Assembly: GCF_024343575.1 (NCBI RefSeq)
Contig: NZ_RJUA01000127.1
Coordinates: forward strand, 248,001-312,000
DNA: 64,000 nucleotides
Source of the DNA: Lacihabitans sp. LS3-19
GTDB taxonomy: Bacteria; Bacteroidota; Bacteroidia; Cytophagales; Spirosomataceae
Direction of reading: 5' to 3'
Shown here: positions 43,412 through 50,775 of the stretch, piece by piece
Position numbering within the stretch: the first letter of the stretch is position 1
How the letters are laid out: the number at the start of each line of letters is the position of its first letter
Position numbers and translations under genes: made by a program
Notes under the pieces: model-generated
Database searches by the model: none
Told to the model about the DNA's origin: nothing
The model's input: only the letters and a program-made list of their open reading frames with translations

Positions 43412-44566
43412 TTAAGAGATATTAAGTTTTAAGAAACTCAAGATTGAGAAACTAATATTTAGCTTGAAGTTTAACTTAAAGACTTTCTTTTTTCTTTTTG
43501 ATTTGCATTGCTCTAGGTGGTCGATTATTGTAAATTGGCTATAATTACACCAATCCTCAAATTGGTTCGATTTGTTTTGGTAGGTTTCTGTAAAATCTAA
43601 AAACTCATCCAATTGAAACTCTTTAGCTTTTAGTCCTGCTCCATATAGGTAGAAATCGTGGGCATTGCAGCTTTGCTCAAAATGATTAGGTACGGGCACC
43701 ATAAAAACTGGCTTACCAAAATAAACCGCTTCGCACACCGACTCAAATCCAGCACTCGTTAGGAGTCCTTTGGCATTGGCCATCATAGCGATGAATTTTT
43801 GAGCATTCAGTTCGTGTATATGGAAATTCGGCTGATCGATTTCTATATCTGTTTTACAAAAACAATGCACTTCTACTTCTGGGTTTTGTTTTTGCCATTT
43901 TGTTAAAGACGGAAGAAGGCAGTGATTGGTCAAATATGCCAAATAATATTCCCCCTTTTGCGGAATTATATCTCTTACATTAAACCTTAACAAAGGAGCT
44001 ATTCCGCGAATTCTGCCTTCTGACGAAATTGGGTTTAAACTCAAAGCCAATTGTCTTTTTGCCCCAATAGCTGTAATTCTTGAATTCATATTTACCAAAA
44101 ATCTATCTAAAAAAGAAGACTCGGGATATTTGAAAGAAGAATGTAATAATAGATATTGATGACCAATACAAACCATTGGAATTGTAGAAAAGGGATTGTT
44201 AAGCTTGAAAAGTCCGCCAAGAATATCATAAAAATTAACAATTACATCTGGCTCCAGTTTATTAATATTGGATTTTAAAAGTTTAAGACTTTTAAAAAAA
44301 GCCTTGAAATTAATCAAGTTTTCTTTCAAAGTATTCTGAATGCTAAGCCCGTTGCCGTCATTTCTATACACCAAAGACGGGCAATCGAAATACGTCAAAG
44401 TTTGGTTGAAGTCGGCTTCTATAAAACTTGGTTTTTCACCTGAAATGCTTTTTCCTACAAATACTCCGCAGACAGTATGCTTATTGTTTTCTAGGATTTT
44501 CTTTAAACTAATAGCTTGCGTTAAGTGCCCACGACCTTCGCCTTGAATTATAAACAATACTTTCAT
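43412..44566 (-). CDS. Glycosyltransferase of the GT28/UGT type
   Basis: 384 aa. N-terminal 'MKVLFIIQGEGRGHLTQAI' is the acceptor-side glycine loop of GT-B enzymes, and the C-terminal half has 'GLLTSAGFESVCEAVYFGKPVFMVPVPNHFEQ' in two parts, the sugar-nucleotide donor motif. The last ~25 residues are basic, then hydrophobic, which may hold it at the membrane. It starts 4 nt after the LpxH-like gene, so it probably acts in the same lipid-sugar pathway. Confidence 0.85.
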   Translation of the reverse strand: MKVLFIIQGEGRGHLTQAISLKKILENNKHTVCGVFVGKSISGEKPSFIEADFNQTLTYFDCPSLVYRNDGNGLSIQNTLKENLINFKAFFKSLKLLKSNINKLEPDVIVNFYDILGGLFKLNNPFSTIPMVCIGHQYLLLHSSFKYPESSFLDRFLVNMNSRITAIGAKRQLALSLNPISSEGRIRGIAPLLRFNVRDIIPQKGEYYLAYLTNHCLLPSLTKWQKQNPEVEVHCFCKTDIEIDQPNFHIHELNAQKFIAMMANAKGLLTSAGFESVCEAVYFGKPVFMVPVPNHFEQSCNAHDFYLYGAGLKAKEFQLDEFLDFTETYQNKSNQFEDWCNYSQFTIIDHLEQCKSKRKKKVFKLNFKLNISFSILSFLKLNIS

Positions 44567-44570
44567 AAAT

Positions 44571-45377
44571 TTAAACAGCTTGTTTTAGTATTTCTGGTAC
44601 TATTTCATTTAGGGTAAAATCGGTGGATTTTTCGCTTACGTAGTAATAGACCAAATCCCAGTTCCCTTCGAAATCCTCCACTAGGGCAGTCATACTCTCT
44701 ACCCAGTCGCCTGAGTTGAGATATTTTATACCGTCTATTTCTTTTATGGCGGGTTGGTGAATATGACCACAAATAATTCCCTGACAATCTTTTGATTTAG
44801 CAAGCTCAGCCAATTGAATCTCGAAATCTGAGATATAATTAACAGCCAACTTTATTGATTTTTTTACCCGCATGGATACCGAGTAATAGGGTAAGCCTTT
44901 TGATTTTCGGTATTGGTTGTATTTCTTGTTGATATACAATAAAAAAGTATACCCTAAATCGCCAATATGGGCCAACCATTTGGCTTTTTTTGTTACCAAA
45001 TCAAACACATCGCCATGTGTAACGTAAAATTTTTTGTTGCCAGTTTGCAAGATCATGTCCTTGACTATCTTGAAATTTGGTCCTATAGCAAAGGGAACTA
45101 TTTGGTCAAGAAAATCATCGTGATTACCTCTGATGTAAGTGACCACGGTATTGTGTTTTTCTATTTTTTTTAGAAGAAGTCTAATAAAAGCCGTATGCTT
45201 CTTTTTCCAAGAGCCATATTTTTGAAGCTGCCAGCCGTCTATTATATCACCGTTTAAGATGAGGCGTTCACAAAAATATTCGTTCAGAAACTTCGTCACT
45301 TCTCTAGCTTTTGAGCCACTAGTACCCAAATGGACGTCGGAGATGACAATGGTTTTGTAATGCTTATTTGCTATCAT
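44571..45377 (-). CDS. UDP-2,3-diacylglucosamine diphosphatase (LpxH)-like metallophosphoesterase
   Basis: 268 aa. Metal motifs: 'VISDVHLGTSG' (near 12), 'NGDIIDGWQ' (near 42), 'RGNHDDFLD' (near 80), 'VTHGDVFD' and 'CGHIHQPAIK'. The closing 'LNSGDWVESMTALV' is typical of the LpxH/LpxH2-like group, which removes UMP from UDP-diacylglucosamine. With the coupled glycosyltransferase the product may be a glycolipid rather than lipid A. It is the first gene of the four-gene run. Confidence 0.85.
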   Translation of the reverse strand: MIANKHYKTIVISDVHLGTSGSKAREVTKFLNEYFCERLILNGDIIDGWQLQKYGSWKKKHTAFIRLLLKKIEKHNTVVTYIRGNHDDFLDQIVPFAIGPNFKIVKDMILQTGNKKFYVTHGDVFDLVTKKAKWLAHIGDLGYTFLLYINKKYNQYRKSKGLPYYSVSMRVKKSIKLAVNYISDFEIQLAELAKSKDCQGIICGHIHQPAIKEIDGIKYLNSGDWVESMTALVEDFEGNWDLVYYYVSEKSTDFTLNEIVPEILKQAV

Positions 45378-45503
45378 GCTAACAAATTTCCAAAATCATT
45401 GTAAACTGAAAGTTAAGGCAGTGTTAGGAAATTGAGAATTTTTCTTAAAAAGGTTATTAGGTATATTTTGAGTGAGAAATATTAAGAGAAATTAATTCCA
45501 AGG

Positions 45504-45533
45504 CATAAAAAAAGCCCCCAAATTGGAGGCTTT
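45504..45533 (-). terminator. Terminator after the broken tRNA-Arg copy
   Basis: Stem GCCTCCAA / TTGGGGGC (one mismatch), loop AT, followed on the minus strand by T7. Confidence 0.7.
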
Positions 45534-45536
45534 CTG

Positions 45537-45597
45537 TGATCCCGCCAAGAATCGAACCGGCAGGCGTCCCTGTTGGATCTATTGTTTAGAAAACAAA
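45537..45597 (-). pseudogene. Broken tRNA-Arg, 3' half with 15-nt insert
   Basis: Reading the minus strand, the anticodon arm (loop TTTCTAA, would be UCU), then AGATCCAA, a 15-nt insert CAGGGACGCCTGCCG, and GTTCGATTCTTGGCGGGATC with the acceptor 3' strand. The 5' half (acceptor strand and D arm) is absent. The insert holds CAGG-GACG-CCTG, a small palindrome, and splits the T stem. It differs from the intact tRNA beside it mainly by these changes. Confidence 0.7.
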
Positions 45598-45603
45598 TGC
45601 AAT

Positions 45604-45630
45604 AAAAAAAGCCTCCTGAAGGAGGCTTTT
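45604..45630 (-). terminator. Terminator directly after tRNA-Arg
   Basis: Perfect stem AAAGCCTCC / GGAGGCTTT with a TTCA-type loop and a long T-run on the minus strand, starting 2 nt after the tRNA end. Confidence 0.9.
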
Positions 45631-45631
45631 G

Positions 45632-45703
45632 TGATCCCGCCAAGAATCGAACTTGGATCTATTGTTTAGGAAACAACTATTCTATCCGTTGAACTACGGG
45701 ACC
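45632..45703 (-). tRNA. tRNA-Arg (anticodon CCU)
   Basis: The minus strand folds as a cloverleaf: acceptor GGTCCCG / CGGGATC (one G-U), D arm GTTC...GAAT with GG in the loop, anticodon stem GTTGT / ACAAT with loop TTCCTAA (anticodon CCT), T arm CAAG-TTCGATT-CTTG, discriminator A. CCA is not encoded. It is the only intact member of a cluster of six related sequences. Confidence 0.93.
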
Positions 45704-46135
45704 ATTTTATTTTTATCTACTTTTTTCTATCCAATTTCTTTCGAACTTGGATCTATTGTTTAGGAAACACTCGGGGCCGACCGTCGGTTCTATCCGTTGA
45801 ACTACGGGACCGTTTTATTTTTATCTACTTTTTTCTATCCAATTTCTTTCGAACTTCGATCTATTGTTTAGGAAACACTCGGGGCCGACCGTCGGTTCTA
45901 TCCATTGAACTACGGGACCGTTTTATTTTTATCTGCTTTTTTCTATCCAATTTCTTTCGAACTTGGATCTATTGTTTAGGAAACACTCGGGGCCGACCGT
46001 CGGTTCTATCCGTTGAACTACGGGACCATTTTATTTTTATCTGCTTTTTTCTATCCAATTTCTTTCGAACTTCGATCTATTGTTTAGGAAACACTCGGGG
46101 CCGACCGTCGGTTCTATCCGTTGAACTACGGGACC
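45704..46135 (-). repeat. Four tandem 108-bp units made from the 5' half of tRNA-Arg
   Basis: Exact period 108 (unit ends at 45811, 45919, 46027, 46135). Each unit, read on the minus strand, is: acceptor 5' strand and D arm of the neighbouring tRNA-Arg, a 19-nt GC-rich insert CCGACGGTCGGCCCCGAGT in place of TAGTT, the anticodon arm with CCT, GATCCAAGTTCGA, then an A/T-rich spacer instead of the T-arm 3' side and acceptor 3' strand. CCGAC-G-GTCGG is a perfect hairpin. Units 1 and 3 have TTGG and units 2 and 4 TTCG at the same site, suggesting doubling of a two-unit block. None can fold into a tRNA. Confidence 0.9.
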
Positions 46136-46224
46136 CTCAGGTGGTATTCCTATTTTCGGAGTGCAAATTTCGGGAAATTTGAATTATAAAAAAAGGTTTG
46201 CGAGAAATATTAAATGTCTAAAAA

Positions 46225-46253
46225 CAAAGAACCCCAACAAGGTTGGGGTCTTT
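46225..46253 (-). terminator. Terminator after the beta-helix lipoprotein
   Basis: Stem AAGACCCCAACC / GGTTGGGGTCTT form with loop TT, followed by T and with A's on the other side; it may work in both directions. Confidence 0.8.
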
Positions 46254-46347
46254 GCGGCATTTACCAATATGAATCAAGTTTTGAAAACTTAAATTCAAGA
46301 TTTTCTTTATCTTCTTCAAATGCCAGAAAAAGAGTATTTTAATGTTA

Positions 46348-47667
46348 TTAATATTCAGTATTTTGAGGATCAAAGTTAGTCCAAGTTGCCGTCCAATCTG
46401 TTGTATTGAAAGCACCTACGTAGGTATTTGCTTCGAATCCACTTGGAAGCGTAACTCCAGAATTCAACAATATTGAAGCTGAAATAGGCAATAAACTTGG
46501 CTTTCCACTGATGCTATTATATCCTGAAGGCAATCCTAAAGTTGAAATTTCAACACCAAACTGATTTTTTCTTGATGCATCTTTCAATTTTGCTTCGTCA
46601 CCAGCTACAATACCTTTTGTCATTCCAGCCAATATCAAACCTTTATATTCACTTTTGCCGTCTACAAAATTCTTTTGAGTCGCAGCATCTCCTAACTCCA
46701 ATCCACCTTTTGGATATGCTCCAGCCACTAATGAGTTATAGATAGAAAGAGCTGAGTTTCTTCGGATTCTGTATCCAGAACGGAATTTTGCATCTGGTGT
46801 ACCTTCTCCCATTATAATAGTGATGTTTGCAAATGTTGCAGAAGTTTGCGGAGAGGCATCTGATCCTGAACCATCGTTATCAGATTCAAAACCGTTTGAG
46901 TCAGAGCAAGAACATTGGTCAGCAACCTTAGGGTCTCTTAAAGCCAATCCATATTGTACTCTACCAGCATATCCCCAGTCAGTATCAAAGTCGTCATCTA
47001 GTCCTTTGTAAGCAATTAAGTGTTTTGCATTTACTGTACCTCCAAACCACTCATAGCTATCATCACCACTGAATGAAATTTGCACATAATCGATAATTGT
47101 TCCGCTACCTACCCCTCCAAATGTCAAACCGTTGATTTCTTTGTCAGTTTCAAAAGCGATTCCTCCAAACTCAATTCTAACATATTTTAATATACCTGAA
47201 TTGTCAGCGGCATCAGATCCACCAAAAGTAGAAATATTTTCACCTTCGATAGTTGCTGGATTTTTGTTTACAGGTGCTTTTCCTAACAATACTACGCCAC
47301 CCCAGTCACCATAGTTACGAGATCCTTTTGGTTGATTTGAAGTAAAAACGATTGGTTTTTCAACTGTACCTTCTGCTATAATTTTACCTCCTGGCTTAAC
47401 TATCAAAGTCGCTTTTGTAGCTTTATCTCCTTTAATAACTGTACCAGGTTCTATAGTCAAAGTAGCACCTGCTTCCACATACACAAAACCCTCTAAAATG
47501 TTTTTGTCAATAGCCTTCAACGTTATATTTGAAGTTATACTTCCTTTAATCGTTTTGTCTGTACCAGTAGGTGTTGGGTCAGTGTTGTCTTCTGTTGTTG
47601 TTCTGTCGCAAGAAGCAACAGCCAATCCTAAGCCTAATGATAATAGTAATAAGAATCTGCGTTTCAT
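46348..47667 (-). CDS. Parallel beta-helix lipoprotein
   Basis: 439 aa. Lipobox 'LAVASC' (Cys near 20) followed by a Thr/Pro/Asp linker. The body has solenoid turns ('VYVEAGATLTIEPGTVIKGD', 'LIVKPGGKIIAEGTVEKPIVFTSN', 'LKYVRIEFGG', 'IDYVQISFSGDDSYEWFGG', 'KHLIAYKGLDDDFDTDWGY'), ending with 'YVGAFNTTDWTATWTNFDP'. Such surface lipoproteins regularly follow a TonB receptor of the type upstream (27-nt gap). Several Asp-rich loops suggest Ca2+ binding. Function unknown; probably substrate capture or hydrolysis with its receptor. Confidence 0.85.
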   Translation of the reverse strand: MKRRFLLLLSLGLGLAVASCDRTTTEDNTDPTPTGTDKTIKGSITSNITLKAIDKNILEGFVYVEAGATLTIEPGTVIKGDKATKATLIVKPGGKIIAEGTVEKPIVFTSNQPKGSRNYGDWGGVVLLGKAPVNKNPATIEGENISTFGGSDAADNSGILKYVRIEFGGIAFETDKEINGLTFGGVGSGTIIDYVQISFSGDDSYEWFGGTVNAKHLIAYKGLDDDFDTDWGYAGRVQYGLALRDPKVADQCSCSDSNGFESDNDGSGSDASPQTSATFANITIIMGEGTPDAKFRSGYRIRRNSALSIYNSLVAGAYPKGGLELGDAATQKNFVDGKSEYKGLILAGMTKGIVAGDEAKLKDASRKNQFGVEISTLGLPSGYNSISGKPSLLPISASILLNSGVTLPSGFEANTYVGAFNTTDWTATWTNFDPQNTEY

Positions 47668-47694
47668 AATTTTCTTTGGTTTTGAAAAAAATAA

Positions 47695-50448
47695 TTATAA
47701 TTTAAAATTTAATCCTAAATAAATATTCGAACCTCTTTTATATGTTTGGTAAACGCCATCTTCTGCTGTTATTTTATTGTCACGGTTGGTGTCTTGTATC
47801 AATCTAAATGCTTGGTTAAATATATCTTGTGCTCCAGCTTTCAAATCTACTCTACCGAAAGATTTTGAGACGTTTAAGTCTACAATCTGACGAGGCATTT
47901 CAAAAACATTTGAGCTCAAAATATTATCACCAATTACAAAAATTCTCTTTCCGATTACATTGTATAGTACGTTAGCTTGGAATCCTTTTTCTGGTAAGTT
48001 ATAGAACAATCCAGCATTCACAAGAAATGGTGATTGGCCTTGTAAATATCTACTGTAATCAGATAAGCCACTTACTTTTACGTTAGAATTGATCAACGAA
48101 GCATTAAATACGCCCATCCAGTGTTTATTGATGTTTTTTCTAACTTCTAACTCCACCCCAGCTGATTGTGCTGACTCTGAGTTTTCAACTGTAAATGAGA
48201 TGTTACTTCCATTGTAGAAAATTGCTGCCTCTATTGGGTTTTTGAACTTTTTATAGAATACTCCAAAAGTTATCAATTCACTTTCTGAAGGGTAGAATTC
48301 ATATCTCAAATCAAGGTTTTGGATTTGAGCAACTTTGATATTCTGATTTCCTCTTCTTGACACATCAAATGCAAAGTCATAATAGGTAAACGGAGCCAAC
48401 TCTCTAAATTCTGGTCTGTTTACAGTACTTCCATATCCAAATCTTAAGATGTTTTTAACATTAAACTTGTACATCGCATTTACCGAAGGAAGTGGACTGA
48501 ATATTGGGTTGTTAACATCTATTGCTGCACCACCACCACGTTGACGGCTTTGTAGCATTTGTTGGTTATATTCTCCTCTGAATCCAAAGGTCGCATTAAA
48601 CTTCTCGTTGATAGGTAAATAGAAACTTGCAAATCCAGCTTGCAAGAAATTCTGTGCAGTGTATGAATCGTCAAAGTTTGTACCTTCTGCGTAATAAACT
48701 TTTGATGCACTTAGATTATCATTTGTAAAGAAATTATTTGGATCTAACGATAAGAACTCTGTTGTAAGTCGATTTGGATTTACAATTCCAAACCATCTAG
48801 CTTTGAAATAACGGTCTTTATACTCAGTATAAGTACCCACCTTCAACACTTTATTTAGCGTTTCATCGTCATTTTTTGTACCAATTATTTTGTCATAATT
48901 CAAAGAACCAGTAAGTACAAATTCATCCATGCTAGAGAAAAATCTTGCTGCTTGAGTAAGCGTAGGAGATTCGAATTGTTGCAAGTCCATTTTGTAATCT
49001 CCAGTAGTACCAATTTCTCTAGAAGATGTAAATCTTCTGTAATCAGGCTCTTTTCTTATAGTATAACCCAAACCAGCTATCCACCTCAATTTTGATGATG
49101 CAGTAAGTTCGTGCGTTCCGTTCAATTGAGAAGAGAATATACTTTTTTGCTCATATCTCATAGACTGATTAAATGTCTCTAGGTTGTTTTCATACAAATT
49201 TCCATTTCTTGTAACAGTCTCTTTTGAAGCCAATTGATTGAACAAATTACGAAATTCGATTTTGTTTTTAGGATTCAATATCAACGCCCAGTTGCTCATT
49301 GCTCCTAATCTTACATTGTTTGCATAAGATTGGTCATTGAAGTCGTTTTGTACCTCGCCATTGTAGAAATATCTATATTGTTTTACAAACTGATTGGTGT
49401 TTGTGTTAGAGTAGTTTACATAACTTATGTTTGTAAGCTCTTTTCTACCAAAGAAAAACCTTCTGCTAAAGTTAATATTTGCTCTGATGTCAGGATTGAT
49501 TGACTTGCTCGTAACATCATAGTAAGAATTCAAATCTCTAAATTGCTGAATCACGTTATCGTTTGAAGCAAAGTTTATAACTTTTCTAGTTGAAGCGAAA
49601 TTGTCAGGCAATTGTCTGTCTGCCCCTCCAAATCCTAAAACATCTAAAGGACTACCTTTTGAATAAAAAGTTTTTTGTCCTGTAGCGTTTCCTCTATAAC
49701 CTACCGTCACTCCAAATGATAGATTGTTGCCATCTGGAACGGTCTTCGTGAAAATCTTGATTGCTCCACCAGCTATATCTCCTGGTAGTTCGGCAGATGG
49801 AGATTTGTAAACCATCATTCTGTCTATTGCAGAGCTAGGAATCAAGTCAAATGAGAAAGATTTTACGTCAACCTCAGTAGAAGGAGTGATAATATCATTT
49901 AATAAAACCGTGTTATATCTTTCGTTTAATCCTCTGATTACTATAAATCTATCGTCGAAAATAGAAACACCTGGCACACGTCTTACTACTTGCGAAGCAT
50001 CTCTGTCTTGTGTTTTGGTAATTTGTTGAGATGATACCCCAACGGCAATGTTTTGTATTTGTCTAATTTCAGATATTACCGAAACCTCTGTTCCTGTCAT
50101 TCTCTGTGCTTTTATTACTACACCTTCCAACATTTTACTGTCGTCTTCAAGTGTAATATTGATAATTGAAGTTTTGTCTGACTCAATTCTTACATTCTCT
50201 ATAGTTTGAGTTGCAAAACCAATACTTGTAATCGTAATCTTGTAGCTTCCAGCAGGTAATTTAGAAAAAATAAAATTTCCTTCTATATCAGTCATCGCAG
50301 CAAATGTGGTGTTCTCTACTTTAACTGTTGCTCCGATAGCACCTTCATTTGAAGTTTTTTCTTTAACGTTACCTTTTAAAATTCCTGACTGAGCGAAGGT
50401 AAACGTAGAAATTAGGAGAAATAATACTAAAAACTTAAACTTGTTCAT
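47695..50448 (-). CDS. TonB-dependent receptor with regulatory-like domain
   Basis: 917 aa from 'MNKFKFLVLFLLISTFTFAQ' (the frame opens at 50499, but the signal peptide fixes the start). A CarboxypepD-reg-like domain (about 22-105) precedes the plug with 'ISEIRQIQNIAVGVSSQQI', 'VVRRVPGVSIFDDRFIVIRG', 'RYNTVLLNDI', 'DMMVYKSPSAELPGDIAGGAIKI' in parts; barrel from about 200. It is not a SusC: there is no SusD partner, but a beta-helix lipoprotein behind it. The promoter carries the phased boxes, so phosphate-linked regulation is likely. Confidence 0.92.
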   Translation of the reverse strand: MNKFKFLVLFLLISTFTFAQSGILKGNVKEKTSNEGAIGATVKVENTTFAAMTDIEGNFIFSKLPAGSYKITITSIGFATQTIENVRIESDKTSIINITLEDDSKMLEGVVIKAQRMTGTEVSVISEIRQIQNIAVGVSSQQITKTQDRDASQVVRRVPGVSIFDDRFIVIRGLNERYNTVLLNDIITPSTEVDVKSFSFDLIPSSAIDRMMVYKSPSAELPGDIAGGAIKIFTKTVPDGNNLSFGVTVGYRGNATGQKTFYSKGSPLDVLGFGGADRQLPDNFASTRKVINFASNDNVIQQFRDLNSYYDVTSKSINPDIRANINFSRRFFFGRKELTNISYVNYSNTNTNQFVKQYRYFYNGEVQNDFNDQSYANNVRLGAMSNWALILNPKNKIEFRNLFNQLASKETVTRNGNLYENNLETFNQSMRYEQKSIFSSQLNGTHELTASSKLRWIAGLGYTIRKEPDYRRFTSSREIGTTGDYKMDLQQFESPTLTQAARFFSSMDEFVLTGSLNYDKIIGTKNDDETLNKVLKVGTYTEYKDRYFKARWFGIVNPNRLTTEFLSLDPNNFFTNDNLSASKVYYAEGTNFDDSYTAQNFLQAGFASFYLPINEKFNATFGFRGEYNQQMLQSRQRGGGAAIDVNNPIFSPLPSVNAMYKFNVKNILRFGYGSTVNRPEFRELAPFTYYDFAFDVSRRGNQNIKVAQIQNLDLRYEFYPSESELITFGVFYKKFKNPIEAAIFYNGSNISFTVENSESAQSAGVELEVRKNINKHWMGVFNASLINSNVKVSGLSDYSRYLQGQSPFLVNAGLFYNLPEKGFQANVLYNVIGKRIFVIGDNILSSNVFEMPRQIVDLNVSKSFGRVDLKAGAQDIFNQAFRLIQDTNRDNKITAEDGVYQTYKRGSNIYLGLNFKL

Positions 50449-50775
50449 TAAATTGGTAATTTGACTTGTAATTATTGGTATATTTTTTTCACAGTGCAAA
50501 ACTACTTCGCCAATGTTAAGTTAATGTTAAGTCAATGTTATGCTTAGGTTACTATTTGAAAATTTTAAACAATTATTCATTCTAATGTATTGAAAACAAG
50601 ATATTTATATTTCATTGAATTGAATTCTTTGGAACAATCAGTGGAAGCTTGATTTATTGATGTTTCTCAAAAAAATGTTTGTTTTTAATATTTTAATTAT
50701 CAAAATTTAAATAATTTGACAATTAATAGTATTTTTCAATCCTCAAATAAACCAACCATTAATAAACCCTATAAT
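50449..50775. other. Intergenic region between divergent TonB receptor genes
   Basis: About 330 bp with no ORF. It holds the phased-box promoter of the left gene (separate entry). For the right gene only a weak -7 (ATAATTTG near 50711) is visible. The rest is A/T-rich without clear structure. Confidence 0.5.
50497..50542 (-). promoter_or_regulatory. Promoter with three near-perfect 11-bp tandem boxes (Pho-like)
   Basis: On the minus strand CATAACATTGA, CTTAACATTAA, CTTAACATTGG (50510-50542) stand head to tail, then CGAAG and a perfect -7 TAGTTTTG (50497-50504). TTAACA spaced by 5 nt is exactly the Bacillus PhoP box layout, and 11-bp direct repeats are what OmpR/PhoB-type regulators bind. It is the clearest of five such promoters here. 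Confidence 0.7.

Noticed and set aside
45704-46135. CRISPR array
   Set aside because: The repeats are 108 bp with no unique spacers, and each unit is tRNA-derived.
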